DNA from: Alphaproteobacteria bacterium
GTDB lineage: Bacteria; Pseudomonadota; Alphaproteobacteria; Micavibrionales; Micavibrionaceae
Direction of reading: 5' to 3'
Length of the DNA: 64,000 nucleotides
NCBI GenBank assembly: GCA_021775995.1
Contig: JAJFGS010000013.1
Location: 372,001 to 436,000, forward strand
Shown here: positions 50,443 through 58,948 of the stretch, in pieces
Numbering within the stretch: the first letter of the stretch is position 1
Layout: every line of letters begins with the position of its first letter
Notes under the pieces: model-generated
What the model saw: the letters and a program-made list of their open reading frames with translations, nothing else
Databases searched by the model: none
What the model was told of the DNA's origin: nothing
Made by a program: the position numbers and the translations under genes

Positions 50443-51060
50443 CTAGGCTTCTTGTAAATGGTCGAATTTTTGGTAGGCCAGTTTTAATACGGTATAGGCT
50501 ACGTTGACTTTTTTCAATTGTTCTTCGGCTTTTGGATTGTCTCTATTAATATCGGGATGATATTTCTTTGCGAGCTCTTTGTAGCGCGCTTTGATGCCGT
50601 CTATATCAACAGGGGGTTTAAGGCTAAAGATAGCCATAGCTTCAAATTCAGCCGAAGCTTGGTCTACGTTGTTTTTATTGGTTTGGTATTCTTCCCATGC
50701 ACGGTGGGCACGGTCATCTGTCGTACCTGTTCCATGAAATTCATAGGCTTGACGGCGGAGATTCTCTTCAGCCATGCCATCGGCGTCATAACGCCAAGTT
50801 GGACGGTCGCCGAACATGCTTTTTAGTATTTGTTCTTCAACTTCACGTTGATTCATACCTTCAAAGAAATTCCATGCATGGTTATATTCCGTAATATGCA
50901 TTTGGCAAAACCAGTAATGGTCGGAAAGGGAGCGATCCCTAGGGGCGCGGAATGTTCCTTCGCTTTCGCAGTAAGGCATATCACAACACTTTACCTTGCT
51001 TTGAGGCTTTTTGGGATCGATATAATCGGGCGAATTTTGTTTTAGCTTTATTTTAGGCAT
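50443..51060 (-). CDS. J-domain (DnaJ-like) protein
   Basis: DIDGIKARYKELAKKYHPDINRDNPKAEEQLKKVNVAYTVL (HPD); start moved in to 51060 (MPKIKLKQ). Confidence 0.9.
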   Translation of the reverse strand: MPKIKLKQNSPDYIDPKKPQSKVKCCDMPYCESEGTFRAPRDRSLSDHYWFCQMHITEYNHAWNFFEGMNQREVEEQILKSMFGDRPTWRYDADGMAEENLRRQAYEFHGTGTTDDRAHRAWEEYQTNKNNVDQASAEFEAMAIFSLKPPVDIDGIKARYKELAKKYHPDINRDNPKAEEQLKKVNVAYTVLKLAYQKFDHLQEA

Positions 51061-51351
51061 GACTCTTCCATTATGACGGCTTGGCTCAATGAAAACAAGG
51101 ATTTCAAGCAATGTTCCAGCAATCATATAAGTCTTTAGAGCACGCATATATGGGCGATTAATGGCAGAAATTCAACCTGAAAAATTGAGCGTGATTAATG
51201 AGAGCCATTTTAAAATTTAATTTCGGATAAAAATACACGCAAGGGTTGTATTTTAGGTTTTGAAAGTATATGTTCATCATTGTAGCGTGTGACGTTACAG
51301 TTTTCGAGTAATGCTTTCCATTTCACTATTTTATTATTTTGTGGAGTTGTT

Positions 51352-51774
51352 ATGTCAAAAAATTATCTTTCCTTTATGAATAGAAGCACACTGATTTCAA
51401 AAAATATTACGGTATTGGGGCATCGAACTTCGGTTAGGTTAGAGCCAGATATGTGGAAGGAATTAAAAAATATTTCTAAACGCGAAGCGTGTTCTGTCCA
51501 TGATTTATGTTCTTTGATTAGCTTAAGAAAAGCAGAAAATACATCTTTGACGGCAGCTATTCGGGTTTTTCTGATGTTATATTTTCGTGCAGCGGCGACG
51601 GAAGAGGGGCATGGTAAAGCGGGGCATGGTAATTTTCAAAATATGAAACGTCGTGCTGGCGTGGCCGCGGATTGGTCAGCACTTGAACATCAAAGAGAAA
51701 TGGAAGATCGCTTTACACCTCATCTAAGAGAATTAGAAAATAACGTTGCTAATGAAAGTCGAACTTCGTCGTAG
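51352..51774 (+). CDS. Ribbon-helix-helix domain protein
   Basis: GHRTSVRLEPDMWKELKNISKREACSVHDLCSLISLRKAENTSLTAAIRVFLMLYFRAAA. Confidence 0.8.
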   Translation: MSKNYLSFMNRSTLISKNITVLGHRTSVRLEPDMWKELKNISKREACSVHDLCSLISLRKAENTSLTAAIRVFLMLYFRAAATEEGHGKAGHGNFQNMKRRAGVAADWSALEHQREMEDRFTPHLRELENNVANESRTSS

Positions 51775-51780
51775 TTTATT

Positions 51781-52725
51781 TTAAGACCTACCAAAAGCCA
51801 AAAACTTTTTTCGGCGCGCGGCTTTTAGTTTGTCGGTATCCCATGGTGATAATTGATTAAGGCCAGTGGCAATTTGTTTTGCAACATTATCAATTGTTTT
51901 TTGCTTTGCGCGATGGGCACCACCAATAGGTTCTTTAATAATGCCATCGATTAATCTTAGATCATAAATATCTTGTGCTGTGATTTTCAATGCGGCGGCG
52001 GCATCAGCAGCATATTCTGCGCTACGCCATAAAATAGAAGCACATCCTTCAGGAGAAATGACGGAATAGATAGAATGTTCTAACATGTAAATACGGTCAG
52101 CTACTGCAATAGCAATCGCACCACCTGATCCACCTTCACCAATGATAACGGAGATGATGGGTACTTTAATGTTGAGGCAAGTCTCAATAGATTTTGCGAT
52201 GGCTTCGGCTTGACCACGTTCTTCCGCACCCATACCAGGGTAAGCCCCAGCGGTATCAACCAATGTAATAATAGGAAGCTCAAAGCGTTCAGCCATTTTC
52301 ATCAGGCGTTGTGCCTTACGATACCCTTCAGGGCGTGCCATACCAAAGTTATGCTTTACGCGGCTCTCTGTGTCATGCCCGCGTTCTTGCCCCATAATCA
52401 CGACGGCCTGCCCTTGGAAGCGGCCAAGGCCGCCTTGCATCGCATCATCATCAGCAAAATTACGGTCACCAGCGAGAGGTGTGTAATCTGTAATCATACC
52501 GTTGATATAGTCCATATAATGAGGTCGGTCTTGATGACGGGCAACTTGTACTTTTTGTGCGGGTGTTAATTTGGCATAAGTTTGATTAAGAAGCTTATCA
52601 ACTTTATTTTCCATGCGTGTGACTTCGGCAGCAATATCAACACCAGCATCGCCTTCAACATTACGTAACTCTGCAATCTTACCTTCAAGCTCTAGGATAG
52701 GTTTTTCGAATTCAAGTCGGCTCAT
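51781..52725 (-). CDS. accA: Acetyl-CoA carboxylase carboxyltransferase subunit alpha
   Basis: LEFEKPILELEGKIAEL, MGQERGHDTESRVKHNFGMARPEGYRKAQRLM, DTAGAYPGMGAEERGQAEAIA, IGEGGSGGAIAIAVADRI. Confidence 0.97.
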   Translation of the reverse strand: MSRLEFEKPILELEGKIAELRNVEGDAGVDIAAEVTRMENKVDKLLNQTYAKLTPAQKVQVARHQDRPHYMDYINGMITDYTPLAGDRNFADDDAMQGGLGRFQGQAVVIMGQERGHDTESRVKHNFGMARPEGYRKAQRLMKMAERFELPIITLVDTAGAYPGMGAEERGQAEAIAKSIETCLNIKVPIISVIIGEGGSGGAIAIAVADRIYMLEHSIYSVISPEGCASILWRSAEYAADAAAALKITAQDIYDLRLIDGIIKEPIGGAHRAKQKTIDNVAKQIATGLNQLSPWDTDKLKAARRKKFLAFGRS

Positions 52726-52929
52726 TTAGGTTTTTCCATTTTTTGTTTTACGTCGTTATTCTTCGCTCGCGTAATCATAATACGCATCGCTCATCTTGCC
52801 TAGTAGAACAAAAAAGCGAAATACCTAAATCAGGATAAGCATCATATTATTGAACAAAACATAGCAAATCAGGCAATGTGACACAAGGTCAGCACCGCCC
52901 GATTGAATTAGTTATATAGTCTTAAAAGA

Positions 52930-53922
52930 TTACTTATCGCCGCTTTTCTTGGCAATTGGGTGATTTTCTTCAACTGTTTCTTTAAGACCTTCGCTCATAA
53001 TATGAGTATAGATTTGCGTTGTTGCAATATCTGCATGGCCAAGCATTTTTTGAACAGAACGTAAGTCTGCACCACGGCTCAATAGATGTGTTGCGAATGC
53101 GTGACGAAGGATATGCGGACTAACGCGACCTTCTTCAACTTCTGCATCGCGAGCAAGGTCTTTCAATAATTGTGCAAAACGCTGACGAGTCAAATGACCG
53201 CTTTCAGACGTTTTAGACGGGAAGAAAGATTTTTCTTGTGCAGTTTTGTTTTCAATCCCAATGAATTGCTCACGAACAGCCAAATAGTTTTTGATAGCTT
53301 TTTGTGCTGGTTCAGAAACAGGGATCATACGCTCACGTCCACCTTTACCTTCAATCATTAGGAATTCTGTATTCTCACCGATTGCTGACATTGGTAATCC
53401 AACAAGCTCAGAAACACGAAGACCTGTTGCATAAAGCATTTCAAGCAAACAAACCAAACGAACACTATCTGCTCCGCCACCTTCGCCTGCTGTTTTAATC
53501 AACTGGGCAACTTCAGCTTCGCTTAAAGTTTTTGGCAATGTACGGCCTTGTTTAGGGCTTTCAATTGTTGTTGTTGGATCATCAGGACGCGCATCTTCAG
53601 ATACAAGATAGCGATAATATTGACGCATTGCAGATAAGCGGCGAGCCACTGTACGAACAGCAATTTGCGATTTATTTTCACCTTTTGTATGAATTTTGTG
53701 TGTCAGATACTCGATGTAAGCTTTCAACTCTTCAGTTGTCGCTTTATTGAGGTCAGATTTCTTTTCCTTACGCAGATATTGTGTAACATCCGCAAGATCA
53801 CGCCAGTAAGCCTGACGTGTGTTCATAGCCGCACCGCGTTCTGCGGTAAGCATATCTAGAAAAGCCTCCACAGTTGCGTGTAGATCTGGTTTCGGCATTT
53901 TTGGGCGTCCTGGACGAGCCAT
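52930..53922 (-). CDS. xerD: Tyrosine recombinase XerD
   Basis: LYATGLRVSELVGL, GKGGRERMIPV, SPHILRHAFATHLLSRGADLRSVQKMLGHADIATTQIYTHI. Confidence 0.93.
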   Translation of the reverse strand: MARPGRPKMPKPDLHATVEAFLDMLTAERGAAMNTRQAYWRDLADVTQYLRKEKKSDLNKATTEELKAYIEYLTHKIHTKGENKSQIAVRTVARRLSAMRQYYRYLVSEDARPDDPTTTIESPKQGRTLPKTLSEAEVAQLIKTAGEGGGADSVRLVCLLEMLYATGLRVSELVGLPMSAIGENTEFLMIEGKGGRERMIPVSEPAQKAIKNYLAVREQFIGIENKTAQEKSFFPSKTSESGHLTRQRFAQLLKDLARDAEVEEGRVSPHILRHAFATHLLSRGADLRSVQKMLGHADIATTQIYTHIMSEGLKETVEENHPIAKKSGDK

Positions 53923-53935
53923 AGTATTTTCTCCT

Positions 53936-55366
53936 TTAGTTTTTATAGAACATCATCAAATTTGCTAATTCTTCTTTAGCGATCTGATAAGTCTGATCAA
54001 TTAACCCCACTTTACTCAAGTCATTCAACACATTAAATGTCTTTTCCTCCGACATATCCACCGAAGATTGTACCCAAGCACTGTTTTCAATATTACTCAA
54101 CATAATCAATAAACTCAGACCGGCATAATTATTATTAATCGTTTTGTCTAGCCAATCTAACTGATTTCCTACTGCAGAAAGACTGCCATCAGAACTCATA
54201 CTTACATGTTTTTCATAAACATTTGCTGGATTATTGGAAAATTCGGATGATTTGTCAAGCAATGATTTCAAAAAATTAACTTTTTTTTCACTTTTGGCAG
54301 ATAACAGGGTGTAAGCAGAGCTTAATTGGTCGTCAGAAATCACTATATTCTCTGCCATAGGCTGTATTATGCCAAAGTATTGTAAGTAAAAGTAATTTTC
54401 CGGATTTTCCAATGCCAATTCTTCAAGTTTTTTTAACTCTGGAAAAGGGATATTTTGTCCTAGTTTTAGCCTGTGGAAAATTAGATTTATAATGTCATCT
54501 TGCGTACGTTTATCGAGTGATTCTGCATACTCTTGTAGTTTATCGGGCAAAGGTGACTCAGGGAGTATGGCCTGTTGAGTGGCAATTTGGGTTAAAGTGG
54601 TTAAGGAACCAGCAGGAAATGCAGAATCTTTCATAAAGGTTTTAACGATGCGTGGCGGAATTTGGGTATTAATATCAAAGTTTTTATAGTCAATACGGCT
54701 ATTTGAAGAGAGTAATGCAAGTTCTAGGGTCGATAATTCAGACAATCGACTGATATCATTAGCAGATATTTTAAATTCGCTATCTTTGTATATATTTTCA
54801 AGCGTTTCGCTGTTTTCAAAATTTGCTGTAGAGGCTACGGCAGATCCAATTTCTATACCACATATAGTATCAAGCTGATTCCAAAATTTTGTATTGTCAA
54901 AACGTTTACTAAGGACTTTTTCTTCTAAGCAGGCAGAAGCCAGTCCATTTTCAAGTAAAGTTAATAAAATCCCAGTTTGAGCGAGAAGATTGTTATCTTC
55001 TGGGTCTTCAACCGACATTGAGTAAAGGCGCAGAGCCTGTTCCCATTGACCCATTTCAATCAGTTTTTGCAATCTTAATGTCAGGAAATGATTATCTTCA
55101 CTGGGGTCAATGTCATCTTTAATGCCACTGACATCGTAAACAGAAAGAAGCACGTTGATTTTAATTTGCTGTAGGCTTCTTAAGGGCGCATCAGCGGGCA
55201 GATTTTTAAGAAGGTAAGTAATTTCAGAGCGTGGTTGTTTGTGCCACAAAGTTTTGGGTAAAGCCCCATTTGAATCACCGCGAAGTAAGCCAACACCTTC
55301 TTCATAAGCGAGCACCGTTGAGGGAATAAGACATAGTGTGAAAAGGGCAAGTAAAGCGAAGCGCAT
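53936..55366 (-). CDS. Secreted hypothetical protein
   Basis: 476-aa ORF; signal MRFALLALFTLCLIPSTVLA. Confidence 0.75.
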   Translation of the reverse strand: MRFALLALFTLCLIPSTVLAYEEGVGLLRGDSNGALPKTLWHKQPRSEITYLLKNLPADAPLRSLQQIKINVLLSVYDVSGIKDDIDPSEDNHFLTLRLQKLIEMGQWEQALRLYSMSVEDPEDNNLLAQTGILLTLLENGLASACLEEKVLSKRFDNTKFWNQLDTICGIEIGSAVASTANFENSETLENIYKDSEFKISANDISRLSELSTLELALLSSNSRIDYKNFDINTQIPPRIVKTFMKDSAFPAGSLTTLTQIATQQAILPESPLPDKLQEYAESLDKRTQDDIINLIFHRLKLGQNIPFPELKKLEELALENPENYFYLQYFGIIQPMAENIVISDDQLSSAYTLLSAKSEKKVNFLKSLLDKSSEFSNNPANVYEKHVSMSSDGSLSAVGNQLDWLDKTINNNYAGLSLLIMLSNIENSAWVQSSVDMSEEKTFNVLNDLSKVGLIDQTYQIAKEELANLMMFYKN

Positions 55367-55370
55367 GTGT

Positions 55371-55508
55371 TTATTTTTTAAAATGATCGGCTGTAAAGGT
55401 ATCTGTTTTTTCAGTTTGACGGACAGGAATATCGGTTATCGCAAAATAGCCGAATCCACCGATGAGGATTAGTAAAAGCGCGAAAGATAATATTTTTACG
55501 AATGTCAT
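55371..55508 (-). CDS. Short single-TM protein (not in ORF track)
   Basis: MTFVKILSFALLLILIGGFGYFAITDIPVRQTEKTDTFTADHFKK*, directly upstream of the 53936-55366 CDS. Confidence 0.65.
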   Translation of the reverse strand: MTFVKILSFALLLILIGGFGYFAITDIPVRQTEKTDTFTADHFKK

Positions 55509-55615
55509 TTTAGTACCCTTAATAATTTCCCGAATCCTTTAAGATTACTGCACAATAAAGAAGCAATCTAACGAATGCAATTGAACTTTTTACTGTTCTA
55601 TGGCAATAGAAGCAA

Positions 55616-56179
55616 ATGGATATAAATTTAAAAATAGAGTTTATACGTAAAAGGTTGAGGCGACCAGTTGTTTTTGTTGGCCTCATGGGGGCAGGCAAAA
55701 CATCGTTAGGTAAGGCCCTTGCAGCATCTTTAAAGTTAGAATTTGTAGATTCTGATGATATTATTACGGCGCATGAAGGTTCTTCTATCCCAGAAATTTT
55801 TGAAAAATCAGGTGAAGCGCATTTTAGAGATTTAGAGCGCCAAACACTTCTTGATTTGGCACAGGACAAAGATGTTAAAATTATAGGGACAGGCGGTGGA
55901 GCCTTTATGAATGATGAAACGCGTGAAACTATTCAATCAAACGCATTATCTCTATTCTTGAATGCCCATTTGGATGTTTTGGTAAAACGTATTGGTTCAG
56001 GAGAAGGGCGACCTTTATTTGACGGAAAACCCCCTGAGGAGGTTTTGGCCGAGCTTATTAAGGAGCGTTATCCTATCTATGAAGAGGCGCATATGTCTGT
56101 TGCAACATATGATGAGCCAATAGAGGAAACTTTGAATAGAGTGCAGCAAACCCTATACAGTCACCTTATGGCTGGGTAA
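55616..56179 (+). CDS. aroK: Shikimate kinase
   Basis: VFVGLMGAGKTSLGKALA, FVDSDDIITAHEGSSIPEIFEKSGEAHFRDLE, IGTGGGAF, EGRPLF. Confidence 0.95.
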   Translation: MDINLKIEFIRKRLRRPVVFVGLMGAGKTSLGKALAASLKLEFVDSDDIITAHEGSSIPEIFEKSGEAHFRDLERQTLLDLAQDKDVKIIGTGGGAFMNDETRETIQSNALSLFLNAHLDVLVKRIGSGEGRPLFDGKPPEEVLAELIKERYPIYEEAHMSVATYDEPIEETLNRVQQTLYSHLMAG

Positions 56180-56188
56180 TATTATTCC

Positions 56189-57304
56189 ATGACGGACAAT
56201 ACAAAGACAGTTCATGTAGATTTAGGAGAACACTCCTATGATATTCATATTGGTAAGGGGTTGCTTGAGCGTGCCGCTGAGTTAATTCCAGAAAATTTTT
56301 TAAATAAAAAAACTTTCATTCTTTATGATGAAAATACATATCCCTACGTGCAAGTTTTGGAAGAGGCTTTAGCAGGTAAAGTTCAAGACTCAAAAACACT
56401 GAGCCTTAAAGGTGGCGAGCAAACAAAATCTTACGATGGTTTACAAAAGACACTTGATTGGTTGCTTGATAATAAAGTGGATCGTCAAAGCGTTTTGATT
56501 GTGGTTGGCGGTGGCGTTATTGGCGATCTCGGTGGTTTTGCCGCTTCAATTGTTATGCGTGGCATTCCATTTATTCAAGTACCAACAACTTTATTGGCGC
56601 AGGTTGATAGTTCTGTCGGTGGTAAGACCGGCATTAACACCGTGCAAGGTAAAAATTTAGTCGGAAGTTTTTATCAGCCAAAAATGGTGCTCTGTGATAT
56701 CGGAACGCTTGGTACTTTACCTGAACGCGAATTACAGGCGGGCTATGGAGAGGTTGTAAAGTATGGGTTCATTAATGATGTTTCGTTTTTTGAGTGGTTG
56801 GAGAAAAACAGTGAAAAAGTTTTAAGTTTAGAAAGTGAAGAAGTAATCCATGCCATTGAAACATCTTGTAAGGCAAAGGCGGATATTGTTGCCGCAGATG
56901 AAAAGGAAAAGGGACAACGTGCATTGCTTAATTTGGGACATACTTTTGCTCACGCTTTAGAGGCGTCGGCGTGTTATGATGGTCGGTTATTGCATGGCGA
57001 AGCTGTTGCGATTGGTATGATGATGGCGTTTGATTTGTCTTTAAAAATGGGGCTTTGCTCTCAAGAAGACCCTGGCCATGTTTCTGACCATTTAATAAAA
57101 TGTGGGTTAAAAACAAAAGCGTCTGAAATTACCCCTCATTTAAAACAAAGTGCAGCAGAAATTGTTGAATTAATGGCGAGTGATAAAAAAATGATGGATG
57201 ATAAAATTGGATTTATATTAACACGCGGTATTGGGCAGGCATTTCAAACATACGATGTTAATTTGGATGATGTAACACAGATTGTTGAAGAAAGTTTAAA
57301 ATAA
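56189..57304 (+). CDS. aroB: 3-dehydroquinate synthase
   Basis: GGGVIGDLGGFAASIVMRGIPFIQVPTTLLAQVDSSVGGKTGIN, KNLVGSFYQPKMVLCD, NLGHTFAHALEA. Confidence 0.97.
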   Translation: MTDNTKTVHVDLGEHSYDIHIGKGLLERAAELIPENFLNKKTFILYDENTYPYVQVLEEALAGKVQDSKTLSLKGGEQTKSYDGLQKTLDWLLDNKVDRQSVLIVVGGGVIGDLGGFAASIVMRGIPFIQVPTTLLAQVDSSVGGKTGINTVQGKNLVGSFYQPKMVLCDIGTLGTLPERELQAGYGEVVKYGFINDVSFFEWLEKNSEKVLSLESEEVIHAIETSCKAKADIVAADEKEKGQRALLNLGHTFAHALEASACYDGRLLHGEAVAIGMMMAFDLSLKMGLCSQEDPGHVSDHLIKCGLKTKASEITPHLKQSAAEIVELMASDKKMMDDKIGFILTRGIGQAFQTYDVNLDDVTQIVEESLK

Positions 57305-58572
57305 TGAGTTTATGGGTTTCAGCAGGAATTGTTTTTGTTCTTCTTTTATTGTCAGGCTTTTTTTCAGGTTCTGAAACGGCTTTAACAGCAGCCTCTAAAT
57401 CACGGCTTCATAATCTAGAAAAAGAGGGCAATAAGCGCGCGGGGTTGGTCAATAAAATTCGTGAACGTAAAGACCGTATGATTGGGGCTTTATTGTTAGG
57501 AAATAATTTGGTCAACATTTTGGCTTCAGCCTTTGCGACTAGTGTTCTGATTGGTGTGTTTGGTGAAGCGGGCGTTGTTTATGCAACATTAATTATGACG
57601 ATGTTGGTTTTGATCTTTGCTGAAGTTCTGCCAAAAACTTATGCGATGAAACATGCAGATAGCATGTCGATGGCAATTGCCCCGATTATGCGTGTGGTTA
57701 TATGGTTGTTTTTTCCTATTGCAGAAATCGTCAATAAAATTGTTAGCTTTGCGCTTAGATTGTTTGGCGCAGATATGAGTAGCGCATCTGGTGGATCGCA
57801 CATGGAAATTTTACGTGGTGTGATTGAGCTCCATGAAGGTGCAGATGACGAAACGCAAACCCAACGCGCCATGTTGCGTTCTATTCTTGATTTATTTGAG
57901 GTTGATATCGAAGAAATTATGACGCATCGAAAAAATGTTTTGATGTTGGATGCGTCTGATCCTATCGAAAAGATTATTGAAGAGGCGCTCGATAGTCCTT
58001 ACACGCGGATGCCTGTTTATAGTGAAACAACAGATAATATTGTTGGTGTTTTGCATGCCAAAGCCTTAATGCGTGAGATTAAGATGCGTGAGCGTAATCG
58101 AGAAGATATGGATACGCTTGATATTCAAGACTTAGTCACTGACCCGTGGTTTGTTCCCGAAACAACCATGCTGGATGAGCAATTGCAGGCGTTTAAATCC
58201 CGCAAAGAACATTTTGCTGTGGTTGTGGATGAGTATGGAAGTTTCATGGGAATTGTCACGCTCGAAGATATCTTAGAAGAAATTGTTGGTGAAATTGATG
58301 ATGAACATGATGAAACGGTCATAGGGGTGCGTAAACAAGCCGATGGTAGTTATATGGTGGATGGAGATGTGACCATTCGTGATTTAAATCGTGAATTTGA
58401 ATGGGAATTACCCGATGATGAAGATTATTCTACCGTGGCAGGCTTGATTATTCATGAAGCGCAAACCGTGCCAGAAAAGGGGCAAAGTTTCAGCTTTTAT
58501 GGGTTTCGATTTGATATTATGAAGCGTCAGCGTAATCAACTGGGGTTGATTAAGGTGAGAGCGCCTAAATAA
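57304..58572 (+). CDS. CNNM/CBS-domain transporter (HlyC/CorC family)
   Basis: LLLSGFFSGSETALTAASKSRLHNLEKEGN..., CBS repeats, CorC_HlyC C-terminal region. Confidence 0.92.
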   Translation: MSLWVSAGIVFVLLLLSGFFSGSETALTAASKSRLHNLEKEGNKRAGLVNKIRERKDRMIGALLLGNNLVNILASAFATSVLIGVFGEAGVVYATLIMTMLVLIFAEVLPKTYAMKHADSMSMAIAPIMRVVIWLFFPIAEIVNKIVSFALRLFGADMSSASGGSHMEILRGVIELHEGADDETQTQRAMLRSILDLFEVDIEEIMTHRKNVLMLDASDPIEKIIEEALDSPYTRMPVYSETTDNIVGVLHAKALMREIKMRERNREDMDTLDIQDLVTDPWFVPETTMLDEQLQAFKSRKEHFAVVVDEYGSFMGIVTLEDILEEIVGEIDDEHDETVIGVRKQADGSYMVDGDVTIRDLNREFEWELPDDEDYSTVAGLIIHEAQTVPEKGQSFSFYGFRFDIMKRQRNQLGLIKVRAPK

Positions 58573-58576
58573 CTTA

Positions 58577-58585
58577 TTGACATAA
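58577..58585 (+). promoter_or_regulatory. TTGACATAA promoter-like element
   Basis: TTGACATAACC, 106 bp upstream of ATG 58691; -10 box not clear. Confidence 0.35.
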
Positions 58586-58690
58586 CCTACAGTTTCGTTA
58601 GTGTCCTTCTTTTAAAGGAAGACTAAGTATTAAGTCGTGAGTATTAAGTCGAGTGATAAGTAAAATTTTTGTCTTAAAAGGAGTAGTAAA

Positions 58691-58948
58691 ATGTATTTAG
58701 AGTTTAATGAGGAATCGGTTAAAACCCTTTTCAGTGTAGCTGAGGTTGAACCTCTGCCAGGGGCTCCTAAAGCGGTTACTAAGGTTTTTGGTGGCTGTGC
58801 TGATAATGGTAGTTACCAAGCGAGGGCAATACGTATGCCTTACGACTCTTTTATAAAATACGTGAATGAAGAGCTAGCTAGAGAAAATAATAATATTGGT
58901 ATTGTTAGAATGCATGGTCCTGATTATGAGGCTTTAACAAAAGGCTAA
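58691..58948 (+). CDS. Small hypothetical protein
   Basis: 85 aa; aaaggag RBS; stop overlaps the convergent secA stop. Confidence 0.6.
   Translation: MYLEFNEESVKTLFSVAEVEPLPGAPKAVTKVFGGCADNGSYQARAIRMPYDSFIKYVNEELARENNNIGIVRMHGPDYEALTKG

Noticed and set aside
52930-53922. Tyrosine recombinase as sign of an integrated mobile element
   Set aside because: Looks like chromosomal XerD beside aroK/aroB; no att sites, tRNA or phage genes nearby.
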